From assembly GCF_900250075.1 (NCBI RefSeq), contig NZ_LT977070.1, positions 62,001 to 126,000 of the forward strand: a stretch of 64,000 nt of DNA. The letters run 5' to 3'. How positions within the stretch are numbered: the first letter of the stretch is position 1; each line of letters begins with the position of its first letter. Below the pieces are notes generated by a model. It worked only from the letters and a program-made list of their open reading frames with translations. It was not told the origin of the DNA and did not search any database. The position numbers and the translations under genes were made by a program. The DNA comes from Cupriavidus taiwanensis (GTDB lineage: Bacteria > Pseudomonadota > Gammaproteobacteria > Burkholderiales > Burkholderiaceae). Positions 34,298-43,102 of this stretch are shown in pieces.

Positions 34298-36052
34298 ATG
34301 CGCCCCCGCCTTTCCGCACTGTTCGACCGGCTCTGGGAGCAGGCAGTGCGCACGCCGCAACGCTTCGTAGTGTTGTCATTTGCCGCCGCTTGCGCGCTGC
34401 TGCTGATCATTTCCGCGTACGGCCTGGTGGTACTGCGTGACCATGAAGTGCAGACGCTGCAGCAAACCCAGCAACTGCAAGTGGCCGGCATCAGCTCGGT
34501 GCTGAACGTCGAGGCCGAGCGGCTGCGCGGCGTGCGCAATTTCGCCCAGCACCTGATCCGCCTGCAGATGGGTCCGCACGCGGTCGAAGTCGATCCGCCG
34601 CTGCAAGCCGCCTACGCGCACCGCAACAACGACCTGTGGCAGCTGCCGGCGCCGGAAGGCGATGCGGTGCTGCTCGGCGTCGGCCCGCGCATGCTGGACG
34701 GCATGGATGGCTTTTCCCGCCGCGACGAAGACCTGCTGCCCGGCCTGTATGTGGCGCGCGGCCTCAGCCACCTGCTGAGCGCCGAGCCGGTCAACCCGCT
34801 GGTCACGCGCAAACTGATGTACGTGTCCACCAACGGCTTCTTTGTCACCTATCCGCCGGTGCCGCCCGCCCGCACCGCCGCCGTCTTGCGGCGCGTCAAC
34901 GATGCAGGCCTCATGCGCGAGCACCTGCCGCGCAACAATCCCGATCGGACCCTGCACTGGCAGATGGTCCCGGTCGGCGGTGACAGTGGCATGTACCTGA
35001 CGCTGAGCCTGCCGGTCTACCTCCACGCGCAGTTCCGCGGCGTGGCGATTTCCGCCATTTCGCAGCGCAGCCTGGACGACTACCTGACCAGCACCACGCG
35101 CAAGGGCGTGCACAGCTTCCTGATCGATATCGACGGGCACCTGATCGGCGCCAGCACGCGCGAAGTCAAGGGCGTCGAAAAGATTGACTCGGTGGTGCCG
35201 CCCGCCGGGCGCGAAGCCACGCCCCGGGAAATGTTCAGCCGCGGTGCCGGCACGATACACCTGCCCGACGGCAGCCGCCTGATGTTCGAGCGCATCGGCG
35301 GCAGCAACCTGATGCTGGTCGACTACTTCTCCGCCACCGACCTGCTGCTGCGCACCGCCTCGCACCTGAGCGTGGTGCTGGCGGCCAGCGCGCTGTCACT
35401 GGCCCTGCTGCTGTGGGTCACGCTGCAGGGTTTCCGCAAGCTGTTTTCACACTACCTCGCCCGCGGCGAAGCACTGCGCGAACTGGCCGAGACCGACCCG
35501 CTGACCGGGCTGTCCAACCGTCGCATGTTCGAGGCGCGTTTTGCCATCGAGCACAACCACAGCCTGCGCGAGAACACGCCGATGTCGATGATGATGGTCG
35601 ATATCGACCGCTTCAAACGCATCAACGACAACTGGGGCCACGCCAGCGGCGACCGCGTGCTGAAAAAACTGGCCGACGTGGTGCGCGCGACCGTGCGGTC
35701 CATCGACGTGCCGGCGCGCATCGGCGGCGAAGAATTCGCCGTGCTGCTGCCGCGTACCAGCATCGCGGAAGCAACCGAGGCGGCCGAACGGCTGCGCCAG
35801 GTCCTGGGCCAGGTAGTCTGCGAGCCGGCAGCCGACGCGACCGACAAGGGGGAAATCCGCTTCACGGTTTCGATCGGCGTATCGGACCTGGGCGCCGACG
35901 GCACCGACAGCCTCGACACCATGCTGATGGTGGCGGACCGTCGCCTCTATGCTGCCAAGAACGCCGGGCGCAACCGGGTCGTCAGCGACGACCGGGTGCC
36001 AGAGCCGATGGACGACGGCACCCCCGCTCCTGCGCGCACGGCGTCAGCGTAG
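34298..36052 (+). CDS. Membrane-bound sensor diguanylate cyclase (GGDEF)
   Basis: 584 residues from ATG 34298, which has GGAG at good spacing; a GTG at 34265 is also in frame. Domains: membrane helix about 27-48, periplasmic sensor of about 300 residues (CHASE/dCache-like; begins LNVEAERLRGVRNFAQHLIRLQ), second helix about 353-378, then a GGDEF domain (about 405-570). The active site reads GGEEF (476-480), and an RxxD inhibitory site (RSID) ends five residues before it, so c-di-GMP product inhibition is expected. TDPLTGLSNRRMFEARF marks its start. No EAL domain. The ligand of the sensor is not evident. Confidence 0.93.
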   Translation: MRPRLSALFDRLWEQAVRTPQRFVVLSFAAACALLLIISAYGLVVLRDHEVQTLQQTQQLQVAGISSVLNVEAERLRGVRNFAQHLIRLQMGPHAVEVDPPLQAAYAHRNNDLWQLPAPEGDAVLLGVGPRMLDGMDGFSRRDEDLLPGLYVARGLSHLLSAEPVNPLVTRKLMYVSTNGFFVTYPPVPPARTAAVLRRVNDAGLMREHLPRNNPDRTLHWQMVPVGGDSGMYLTLSLPVYLHAQFRGVAISAISQRSLDDYLTSTTRKGVHSFLIDIDGHLIGASTREVKGVEKIDSVVPPAGREATPREMFSRGAGTIHLPDGSRLMFERIGGSNLMLVDYFSATDLLLRTASHLSVVLAASALSLALLLWVTLQGFRKLFSHYLARGEALRELAETDPLTGLSNRRMFEARFAIEHNHSLRENTPMSMMMVDIDRFKRINDNWGHASGDRVLKKLADVVRATVRSIDVPARIGGEEFAVLLPRTSIAEATEAAERLRQVLGQVVCEPAADATDKGEIRFTVSIGVSDLGADGTDSLDTMLMVADRRLYAAKNAGRNRVVSDDRVPEPMDDGTPAPARTASA

Positions 36053-36098
36053 GTTGGAAAGCGAATCTGATCGCGTAAAGCGGGAATCCGGATGGGAT

Positions 36099-36174
36099 TG
36101 GCGCGCCCGGCTGGGATCGAACCAGCAACCCCTGCCTTCGGAGGGCAGTACTCTATCCATTGAGCTACGGGCGC
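36099..36174 (-). tRNA. tRNA-Arg (anticodon CCG)
   Basis: Read on the minus strand: acceptor GCGCCCG, D-arm GCTC..GAGT, anticodon stem CTGCC / GGCAG around the loop CTCCGAA (anticodon CCG, reads CGG), T-arm GCTGG-TTCGATC-CCAGC, acceptor CGGGCGC, discriminator G and an encoded CCA (36101-36099). 76 nt with CCA. All stems pair perfectly. Confidence 0.97.
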
Positions 36175-36179
36175 ACAGG

Positions 36180-36199
36180 ACGGTTTTGCAACCGTTTTT
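36180..36199 (+). terminator. Short terminator downstream of the diguanylate cyclase
   Basis: ACGGTT (36180-36185) / AACCGT (36190-36195) with loop TTGC, then TTTTG. It would end plus-strand read-through after passing antisense through the tRNA gene. Confidence 0.5.
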
Positions 36200-36351
36200 G
36201 CGGGTACAGCGGTTGCGGCGGGCGAATGCCGCCGCTGGAAAGTCGCATAGGATACCGCTTTTGCCCGGCGCCGTCCATGCGGGGCCGATACGGGCGCCGG
36301 GGAACGTCTCGCAACCGCCGCTTTTTGGCACTGGCAGGGGGGCTTTGGCGC

Positions 36352-36357
36352 TATAAT
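36352..36357 (+). promoter_or_regulatory. -10 element TATAAT upstream of the cytochrome gene
   Basis: Consensus -10 (36352-36357). The nearest -35-like TTGGCA (36325-36330) is 21 bases away, so activator help may be needed. It would give a leader of about 275 bases. Apart from the small frame at 36486, the rest of 36200-36638 shows nothing. Confidence 0.5.
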
Positions 36358-36485
36358 CGCCAGCTATTTGCGTCAAATCGTGCCCGTCGCGCCGTCGGCG
36401 CAACGAGTCGACCGGGGTCAAATCCGGGCGGCTGGTTGTCGGCGACAATCGGGCCCCGGTCCGGGAGACAGGCCGAGGTACGCAA

Positions 36486-36629
36486 ATGGCAACAGACCCA
36501 AGTCAGGCAAGGGCCGCAGGGGAGCGCGGGCGGTCCGGATGGGGCCGGATAGTGGTCAGCGAAGGGCCACACCAGGGCCAGAAAAAGCAAGCCGAGCGTA
36601 AGCGGCCAGAAGGTTTCCTGCAAAACTGA
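36486..36629 (+). CDS. Possible small basic leader ORF (47 aa) before the cytochrome gene
   Basis: ATG 36486 with GAGG 7 bases earlier; encodes 47 residues, rich in Arg, Lys, Gln and Gly (MATDPSQARAAGERGRSGWG at the start, KRPEGFLQN at the end). It stops 9 bases before the cytochrome ATG, so it could couple translation. No family recognised; may be chance. Confidence 0.25.
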   Translation: MATDPSQARAAGERGRSGWGRIVVSEGPHQGQKKQAERKRPEGFLQN

Positions 36630-36638
36630 GAGTTCTGT

Positions 36639-37532
36639 ATGAGCGACGTCCACAACGAACACCCCGAGCACGAGTCTCCCATCAAAACCCCGAAGCAGTT
36701 GATCGCAGTCGTGATCGCGGCGTTCCTGGTGCCGATCATCGTGATCATCCTGCTGGTCAACTTCGTCGGACACGGCTCGACCGAAAGCGCCGGCGCGAGC
36801 ACCGCCGCCGAAGCCGTCAACGATCGCATCAAGCCGGTCGCCTCGCTCGAAATCAAGGATCCCAACGCGCCGCGCGTGTTCAAGACCGGCGAACAGGTCT
36901 ACAAGGAAATCTGCGCCGCCTGCCACGCCACCGGCGCGGCGGGTGCGCCCAAGCACGGTACCGCCGGCGACTGGACCGCGCGCATCGGCCAGGGCTTCGA
37001 CGGCCTGATGAAGTCGGTGCTCAACGGCAAGGGCGCGATGCCGCCGCGCGCCGGCAGCACGCCTGACGACTACACCGATTACGAACTGGCCCGCGCCGTG
37101 GTCTACCTGGCCGACGCCGGCGGCGCCAAGTTCCCCGAGCCGCCGGCCCCGGCCGCTGCCGCGCCTGCAACGGCCGCAGCCCCTGAAGCGGCCGCCCCGG
37201 CTGCCGCTGCAACGCCGGCCCCCGCTGCGGCTCCGGCAGCCGCTGCCGCACCCGCACCTGCCGCCGCCGCTGCCGCGCCGGCAGCTGCCTCGGCCGAAGT
37301 GGGCAAGAAGGTCTACGAGCAGGTCTGCGCCGCCTGCCACGCCGCCGGCGTGGCAGGTGCGCCCAAGTTCGGCGACAAGGCCGCCTGGGCCCCGCGCCTG
37401 AAGGAAGGCATGGATGCGGTCCACAACTTCGCGCTCAAGGGCAAGGGCGTGATGCCGCCCAAGGGCGGCTATGCCGGCCCGGACGCCGACGTGATCGCTG
37501 CGTCCGACTACATGGCCAACGCCGCCAAGTAA
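36639..37532 (+). CDS. Membrane-anchored diheme cytochrome c (c5-type)
   Basis: 297 residues. One membrane anchor (about 20-43) after a His/Glu-rich cytoplasmic start. Two class I cytochrome domains: heme sites CAACH at 92-96 and CAACH at 230-234, each followed by a likely Met ligand in KGAMPPRAG (Met134) and KGVMPPKGG. A linker of about 55 residues made of Ala and Pro (166-219) separates them, longer than in most c5 proteins and likely a flexible or extended spacer for electron hopping. The domains are similar to each other, as after duplication. Periplasmic electron carrier; the partner oxidase is not in the window. Confidence 0.92.
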   Translation: MSDVHNEHPEHESPIKTPKQLIAVVIAAFLVPIIVIILLVNFVGHGSTESAGASTAAEAVNDRIKPVASLEIKDPNAPRVFKTGEQVYKEICAACHATGAAGAPKHGTAGDWTARIGQGFDGLMKSVLNGKGAMPPRAGSTPDDYTDYELARAVVYLADAGGAKFPEPPAPAAAAPATAAAPEAAAPAAAATPAPAAAPAAAAAPAPAAAAAAPAAASAEVGKKVYEQVCAACHAAGVAGAPKFGDKAAWAPRLKEGMDAVHNFALKGKGVMPPKGGYAGPDADVIAASDYMANAAK

Positions 37533-37549
37533 GCCGGCCCGACGCCAGC

Positions 37550-37580
37550 AAAAAACCCGCGCAGTGCGCGGGTTTTTTTT
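37550..37580. terminator. Bidirectional terminator between cytochrome c and hemN
   Basis: ACCCGCGC (37555-37562) / GCGCGGGT (37566-37573), loop AGT, with A-run before and eight T after. Serves both convergent genes. Confidence 0.95.
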
Positions 37581-37611
37581 CGTCCGGCCCAGTCCGGCAA
37601 CGCTCTCTGCG

Positions 37612-39084
37612 CTACACCACGCGCGAGTAGCGCGGCACGATGCGGATCGGCTGGGCGCCGTCGTTGGCGGCGCGCGCGCCGCTGTCGACCGGCCGGGCGG
37701 TGTCGTCGCGCAGGTAGCGGTCGAACACCATCGCCACGCGGCGCACCAGCAGCCGGCCCAGCGGCGTCACGGTGATGCGGCCGGGCTCGCGGCACACCAG
37801 TCCGTCGGTGGCCAGGTGCTCCAGCTCGGCCAGTTCCGCGGCAAAGGCCTCGTTGAAATCGATGCCATGGCGCGCCTCGATGGCAGGGAGATCGAGCACG
37901 CCATTGCACATCAGATCGCCAATCAGCTCGCGCCGCAGGTGGTCATCGGCCGTCATCGCCACGCCCCTGGCCAGCGGCAGGCGGCCCTGGTCCAGCGCCC
38001 CGTAGTAGTCGTCGAGCGTGCGCGCGTTCTGCACGTAGCGCCCCGCGATCGCGCCGATCGCCGAGATGCCGAGCCCGACCTGGTCGTAGCCGGCGTGCGT
38101 CGAATAGCCCTGGAAGTTGCGCTGCAGCCGGCCCTCGCGCTGGGCCACGGCGAGGTCGTCATCCGGCAGCGCGAAGTGGTCCATGCCGATATAGACATAA
38201 CCCTCGGCGGTCAGCCGCTCGATGGTCGAGACCAGGATGTCGAGCTTCTCGCCGGCCGGTGGCAACGCCTGTTCGTCGATGCGGCGCTGCGGCTTGAACA
38301 CATGCGGCAGGTGGGCGTAGCTGTAGACCGAAAGCCGGTCCGGGCGCAGCGCCAGCACCTGGTCGATGGTGCGGCCGAAGCGCGCCGCGGTCTGGTGCGG
38401 CAGGCCGTAGATCAGGTCCAGGCTGACCGAGCGGAAGCCCAGCGCGCGCGCGGCATCGACCACGGCGCGGGTCTCCTCGAACGGCTGGATGCGGTGGATG
38501 GCCTGCTGCACCTCGGGATCGAAATCCTGCACGCCCAGGCTCACGCGGTTGAAGCCCAGGTCGGCCAGCAGCGCCATGCGGTCACGGTCGACACGGCGCG
38601 GATCGATCTCGATCGAGTGCTCGCCGTCGGCCGCCAGCGCGAAATGCGTGTTCAGCAGCGCCATCACGCGACGCATTTCTTCCGGGTTCAGGAAGGTCGG
38701 CGTGCCGCCGCCCCAATGCGACTGGATCACCTGCCGGCGCTCGCCCAGCCGCCCGGCCACCAGCGCCATCTCGCGGCCCAGGTAGCTGACGTAGCGCGCG
38801 CTGCGGCCGTGGTCGCGGGTGATGATCTTGTTGCAGCCGCAGTAGTAGCAGATGTTCTCGCAGAACGGGATATGCAGGTACAGCGACAGCGGCGCCGGCG
38901 CGTCGGCGCGGCAGGCGGCCAGCGCGTCGTGGTACAGCGACGGGTCGGGGCCGTTGTGGAAGCGGTCGGCGGTCGGGTACGAGGTATAGCGCGGGCCGTT
39001 GCCGTCGATGCGCCCGGCCAGCGCGCGGAAGTCGGAGAGCGCGCGGCGGTCGAGCGCGGGGAAAGTCATGGCTGACGGGTTCAT
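37612..39084 (-). CDS. hemN: Oxygen-independent coproporphyrinogen III oxidase (radical SAM)
   Basis: 490 residues. Radical-SAM enzyme that decarboxylates coproporphyrinogen III to protoporphyrinogen IX without O2. The iron-sulfur motif is visible: [16 protein letters not shown] (CxxxCxxC; Cys62/66/69 numbered from this start, plus the following Cys). N-terminal [12 protein letters not shown] is the true HemN signature, separating it from HemW-like proteins. Two in-frame starts (39084 and 39069). A class II FNR promoter lies immediately upstream, as expected for an anaerobic heme enzyme. Confidence 0.95.
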   Translation of the reverse strand: MNPSAMTFPALDRRALSDFRALAGRIDGNGPRYTSYPTADRFHNGPDPSLYHDALAACRADAPAPLSLYLHIPFCENICYYCGCNKIITRDHGRSARYVSYLGREMALVAGRLGERRQVIQSHWGGGTPTFLNPEEMRRVMALLNTHFALAADGEHSIEIDPRRVDRDRMALLADLGFNRVSLGVQDFDPEVQQAIHRIQPFEETRAVVDAARALGFRSVSLDLIYGLPHQTAARFGRTIDQVLALRPDRLSVYSYAHLPHVFKPQRRIDEQALPPAGEKLDILVSTIERLTAEGYVYIGMDHFALPDDDLAVAQREGRLQRNFQGYSTHAGYDQVGLGISAIGAIAGRYVQNARTLDDYYGALDQGRLPLARGVAMTADDHLRRELIGDLMCNGVLDLPAIEARHGIDFNEAFAAELAELEHLATDGLVCREPGRITVTPLGRLLVRRVAMVFDRYLRDDTARPVDSGARAANDGAQPIRIVPRYSRVV

Positions 39085-39116
39085 GGGGGCGCGGGGGAAT
39101 GGGTATGCGACACGTC

Positions 39117-39159
39117 ATCGTAGGACCGGCCCGGCGCCCACAGCTTGACCGCCGTCAAG
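39117..39159 (-). promoter_or_regulatory. FNR/Anr-dependent hemN promoter
   Basis: Dyad CTTGAC-CGCC-GTCAAG (39144-39159), centre 39151.5. On the minus strand TACGAT (39122-39117) is a -10. If +1 is 39110, the dyad centre is at -41.5, the classic class II position. 26-base leader to the hemN ATG. Confidence 0.75.
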
Positions 39160-39280
39160 TGCGGGCATGAGCCGAGCGGCGCCGCTGCCGATGGGCTGCA
39201 CGCGTACGTCACATTGGCGTCATGGGTGCCGGGTACGCTGCGCGCCACCGCGCCCACGCGCGATCCGCCAGGTTCCAGCC

Positions 39281-40408
39281 ATGTCACGTTCCCGCCGCTC
39301 CCCCACGCCCGCGCCGTACCCACCGCTGCGCGACCACCCGCCGGCAGACGCCGGTCGGCGCCGGCTGCTTGCCGCGACCGGCATGGCGCTGGCCCTGTCC
39401 GCGTTCTCCGCCCGGACGCAGGCGCCGCGCACGGTGGTGGTCGGGCACCTGGTCGACCGCAACGGCGCGCAGTCCGACCTGGCGCGCGACTACCTGGCCG
39501 GGGCCAAGGTCATGTTCGACGCCGTCAACGCCTCCGGCGGTCCTGTACGGATCCAGCACGTGGTGCGCGATGCGGACCCCGATCCGCGCCGCGCGCTGGC
39601 GCAGGCGGTGTCGCTGGCCGACACGGAACATGCGGGGCTGCTGTTCGGTCCCGGCGACCGGCTGCTGCCCGCGCTCGCGTCATCGACCGAACTGGCGCGG
39701 CGCGGCGTGCAGATTGTCGCACCGCTGTCGGGGCTGGCGCTGGCCGCCGACAATGTCTGGTTCACGCGGGCCGACTACCAGGCGGAACTGGACGCGGCCG
39801 CGCAACAGTTGCGCGGCTATGGGCTGACGCAGATCGCGCTGGTAGTGGCGCCGGACTTTGCGGTGTCGTCGCTGGCCCGGCTGGAGGCGCAGACCGGCAC
39901 CCGCGCGGTGCTGCTGGAAGGCAGCGGCGACGCCGCGGCACGGCGCATTGCGGCAACTCGCCCGGGCGCGGTGATCGTCGCCGGCGACACGCTGGCCTAT
40001 GCCGAACTGGGCCGGGCGCTGGCGGCGCAGGGGTGGTACGGCTTCCTGGTGGGGCTGTCCGCGGTCAGCGCCAATGCCGCGCGCGAGATCCTGGGCCGCG
40101 GCTACGCCGGCGGGATGGTGCTGACCCAGGTCGCGCCGGGCCCGCAGCAGGCCACGTTGCGGGTGGTGAAGGAACACGTGGCGCGCATGAAGCAGTACCT
40201 GGACGAACCGCCGTCGCCGGCGACGCTGGCCGGCTATATCGGCGCCGCCTGGCTCGCACGTTCGCTGCAGGGTGTGCGCTCTGGCGGCACGACGGAGTTG
40301 CGGCGGGCGCTGCAGGGACGCGTCGACGTCGGCGACTTCACGCTGGACTTCACGCGCGGGCAGCGCGGCTCGCAGTACGTCACGCTGGCGGTGTCGGGCG
40401 CGCGGTAG
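39281..40408 (+). CDS. Orphan ABC-type periplasmic binding protein (type 1 PBP, LivJ-like)
   Basis: 375 residues. An N-terminal twin-Arg-like stretch RRRLLAATGMALALSAF suggests Tat or Sec export. The mature domain is a two-lobed type 1 periplasmic binding fold: VVVGHLVDRNGAQSDLARDYLAGAKVMFDAVNASGG, LLFGPGDRLLPAL, QIVAPLSG and a C-terminal LAGYIGAAWLARSL. Such proteins bind branched-chain amino acids, amides or aromatic acids, but no permease or ATPase genes are adjacent. Divergent from hemN and shares its 196-base spacer, so the FNR site could affect both (inference). Confidence 0.8.
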   Translation: MSRSRRSPTPAPYPPLRDHPPADAGRRRLLAATGMALALSAFSARTQAPRTVVVGHLVDRNGAQSDLARDYLAGAKVMFDAVNASGGPVRIQHVVRDADPDPRRALAQAVSLADTEHAGLLFGPGDRLLPALASSTELARRGVQIVAPLSGLALAADNVWFTRADYQAELDAAAQQLRGYGLTQIALVVAPDFAVSSLARLEAQTGTRAVLLEGSGDAAARRIAATRPGAVIVAGDTLAYAELGRALAAQGWYGFLVGLSAVSANAAREILGRGYAGGMVLTQVAPGPQQATLRVVKEHVARMKQYLDEPPSPATLAGYIGAAWLARSLQGVRSGGTTELRRALQGRVDVGDFTLDFTRGQRGSQYVTLAVSGAR

Positions 40409-40430
40409 AGGCTGCCGGCGCCGTGACCGC

Positions 40431-42527
40431 TCAGCCGGCGACCGCCTTGCCCCCATTGCCCAGCAGCGCCTTGAGCGCGCCGAGCCGGTCCTTGGGGCTC
40501 ATCGCCGGGGTGTCGTCCTTGGGTGCCGGCGCCTCTTCCAGCTTCATCTCGCCGATAAAACGCGACGGCTGGCACGAATAGGTCTCGCGCGCACGCTTGC
40601 GCTTCTTGCACCAGCTGATCTGCAGGCTGCGCTGCGCGCGCGTGATGCCGACATACATCAGCCGGCGCTCTTCCTCGATCTTCTCGTCGGTCATGTCGTC
40701 GTCTTCGCGGCAGTGGGGCAGGATGCCCTCTTCCACGCCGACCAGGAACACGTGCGGGTATTCCAGCCCCTTGGAGGCGTGCAGCGTAGAAAGCCGCACG
40801 GCGTCGGGATCTTCCTCGCGCCCTTCGAGCATGCTCATCAGCGCCACGGTCTGCGTCAGCTCGAGCAGGTTCTTGCCTTCGCTGCCGAAGCCGTCGGCGT
40901 TGTCGTAGCCGGTGGCCTCCTCGCCCTCTGCCGCCTCCGGCTTGGTGCCCTTGCGCTTGAGCCATTCGAGGAACTCTAGCGTGTTGGTCCAGCGCGACTG
41001 CGCCTGCCGCTCGTCGAAGCTGTCGTACAGGTAAGCCTCGTAGTGGATGCCGGCCATCAGGTCGTCGAGCACTTCAGTAGCCGGGTCCTTCGCCGCGCGG
41101 TCGGCCAGCCGCACCATCGATTCGCAGAACACGCGCAGCGGCTCCAGCTGGCGCGGCTGCAGCTTGCCCTCGATGCCGCCCATCATCGCCGCCTCGAACA
41201 GCGACACCTTGGCCTGCCCGGCAAACGTGCCCAGCACTTCGAGCGTAGTGTTGCCGACGCCGCGGCGCGGCGTGGTGATGGCGCGGATAAAGGCGGGATC
41301 GTCGTCGGGATTGGCGATCAGGCGCAGGTAGGCGCAGATGTCCTTGATCTCGGCCTTGTCGAAGAAGCTCTGGCCACCCGACAGCACATAGGGAATGCGC
41401 TCGCGCCGCAGGATCTGCTCGAACAGCCGCGCCTGGTGGTTGCCACGGTACAGGATGGCGTAGTCGCGGAACTGCGCGCGGCGCTCGAACTTGTGCGCCG
41501 ACAGGCGGAACACCACCGACTCGGCCTCGTGCTCCTCGTCGTTCATCGGGTGGATGGCGATCGGATCGCCCATGCCGTGCTCGCTCCACAGCTTCTTGTC
41601 GAACAGCTTGGGATTGTTGGCGATGACCGCGTTGGCCGCTTCCAGGATGCGCACGGTGGAGCGGTAGTTCTGCTCCAGCTTGATCACCTTCAGGTTGGGG
41701 AAGTCGGTCTGCAGGCCGCGCAGGTTATCCAGCGTGGCGCCGCGCCAGCCGTAGATGGCCTGGTCGTCGTCGCCCACCGCGGTGAAGGCCGGCGCGCGCA
41801 GGTGCGAGCCACCCGCCAGCAGCTTGAGCAGCTGGTACTGGCAGGCGTTGGTGTCCTGGTACTCGTCGACCAGGAAGTAGCGCAGCCGGTTCTGCCACTT
41901 CAGCTGTACCGCCTCGTTGCGCGCGAACAGTTCGGCCGGCAGGCGGATCAGGTCGTCGAAATCCACCGCCTGGTAGGCGTTCAGCGTGGCGACGTAGTTG
42001 CGGTAGACCAGCGCGGCCTGGTGCTCGTCGGCATTGGCGGCCTGCGCGATCGCGGCCTCGGGATCGACCATGCCGTTCTTCCACAGCGAGATCGTGCTCT
42101 GCACGCCGCGGATCAGCTTCTTGTCGGTGGTGCCCAGTTGCTCCTGGATCAGACCGAAGCAGTCGTCCGAATCCATGATCGAGAACTGCGGCTTCAGGCC
42201 CACGTGCTCGGCTTCCATGCGCAGGATCTGCACGCCCAGCGAGTGGAAGGTGCAGACCGTCAGCTGCTTGAGCGGAATGCGCTTGCCCTCGCGCGTGGTC
42301 TTGCCCTCCATCAGCTTGGCGATGCGCTCCTGCATCTCCTTGGCCGCCTTGTTGGTAAATGTGACGGCGGCGATATGGCGCGGCTCGAAGCCCTTGTCCT
42401 CGATCAGATGCGCGATCTTCTGCGTGATCACCCGGGTCTTGCCGGAGCCCGCGCCGGCCAGCACCAGGCAAGGCCCGTCCAGGTAGCGGACGGCTTCGGA
42501 TTGGGCGGGGTTCAGGCCATGGGTCAT
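40431..42527 (-). CDS. rep: ATP-dependent 3'-5' DNA helicase Rep (UvrD family)
   Basis: 698 residues. SF1A helicase; opening GLNPAQSEAVRYLDGPCLVLAGAGSGKTRVITQKIAHLI carries the Q motif and Walker A GAGSGKT. Further motifs: HIAAVTFTNKAAKEM (Ia), FLVDEYQDTNACQY (II), AVGDDDQAIYGWRGA (III), LEQNYRST (IV), VRLSTLHASKGLEYPHVFLVG (V) and EEERRLMYVGITRA (VI). It matches Rep more closely than UvrD or PcrA in the N-terminal segment (HIAAVTFTNKAAKEMQERI). Displaces proteins ahead of the replication fork. Monocistronic. Confidence 0.93.
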   Translation of the reverse strand: MTHGLNPAQSEAVRYLDGPCLVLAGAGSGKTRVITQKIAHLIEDKGFEPRHIAAVTFTNKAAKEMQERIAKLMEGKTTREGKRIPLKQLTVCTFHSLGVQILRMEAEHVGLKPQFSIMDSDDCFGLIQEQLGTTDKKLIRGVQSTISLWKNGMVDPEAAIAQAANADEHQAALVYRNYVATLNAYQAVDFDDLIRLPAELFARNEAVQLKWQNRLRYFLVDEYQDTNACQYQLLKLLAGGSHLRAPAFTAVGDDDQAIYGWRGATLDNLRGLQTDFPNLKVIKLEQNYRSTVRILEAANAVIANNPKLFDKKLWSEHGMGDPIAIHPMNDEEHEAESVVFRLSAHKFERRAQFRDYAILYRGNHQARLFEQILRRERIPYVLSGGQSFFDKAEIKDICAYLRLIANPDDDPAFIRAITTPRRGVGNTTLEVLGTFAGQAKVSLFEAAMMGGIEGKLQPRQLEPLRVFCESMVRLADRAAKDPATEVLDDLMAGIHYEAYLYDSFDERQAQSRWTNTLEFLEWLKRKGTKPEAAEGEEATGYDNADGFGSEGKNLLELTQTVALMSMLEGREEDPDAVRLSTLHASKGLEYPHVFLVGVEEGILPHCREDDDMTDEKIEEERRLMYVGITRAQRSLQISWCKKRKRARETYSCQPSRFIGEMKLEEAPAPKDDTPAMSPKDRLGALKALLGNGGKAVAG

Positions 42528-42796
42528 GCGGGCAGGTGTCGGGGCGGCAGCGGAATCGCGGGAAAGAGCGGATTTGCCGGCATCCCGTCACCCGGGCCTG
42601 CGGCAAAGCTGCCGATGTTAACACGCTCGCCGCGGCGGGTCAGTCAGCGCAAGCCGCGAGCGCGGGCCAGGCCGTGTCACTGGCGTAACACTTCGTAAAG
42701 ACCGGAGCCAATGACGTAACGCGACACTCTAATCAGTGTGTCCCCCGGTCCGCCGGATCGCTTGGGCATGCACGAATCATCACATCGGAGCCAACA

Positions 42797-43024
42797 ATGA
42801 AAACCCTGCAAACTTTGACCAAGGTGACCCTGATCGGCATGACGGTCGCGGCTTTTGCCGGTTGCGCGGACATGACCCCGAAACAACGTAATACCGCCAT
42901 CGGCGCCGGTGCCGGCGCGGTTGGCGGCGCCGTCCTGACCGACGGCAGCGCGCTGGGTACGCTGGGCGGCGCGGCCGTGGGCGGCGTCATCGGCAACGTT
43001 GTCACCGACGACAAGAAGAAGTAA
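42797..43024 (+). CDS. Glycine-zipper 2TM lipoprotein (OsmB-like)
   Basis: 75 residues. Signal peptide with lipobox FAGC ending at Cys23. The mature part has NTAIGAGAGAVGGAVLTDG and TLGGAAVGGVIGNVVTDD: two membrane-spanning Gly-zipper helices (Gly every fourth residue), as in OsmB and the rickettsial 17-kDa antigen family. Ends in Lys-Lys-Lys. Probably envelope-localised, role unknown. It precedes the gcv promoter. The 269 bases before it include the rep upstream region, with no other gene seen. Confidence 0.88.
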   Translation: MKTLQTLTKVTLIGMTVAAFAGCADMTPKQRNTAIGAGAGAVGGAVLTDGSALGTLGGAAVGGVIGNVVTDDKKK

Positions 43025-43065
43025 GCACCGGCGCGCAGCGGCGGGTATGGGGCCCTTGCCGTGGT

Positions 43066-43094
43066 TTGACAAAGGCCGGGGCCTCCCGTACATT
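43066..43094 (+). promoter_or_regulatory. gcv operon promoter
   Basis: Consensus -35 TTGACA (43066-43071), 17-base spacer, -10 TACATT (43089-43094). Predicted start about 43101, immediately ahead of the first glycine aptamer. Confidence 0.85.
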
Positions 43095-43102
43095 GCGCGC
43101 AT

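Noticed and set aside
36351..37424. 357-codon minus-strand frame opposite the cytochrome gene, with a hydrophobic-looking segment
   Set aside because: The hydrophobic segment is opposite the 47-codon leader frame and the rest is the mirror of the Ala-Pro linker; no conserved features.
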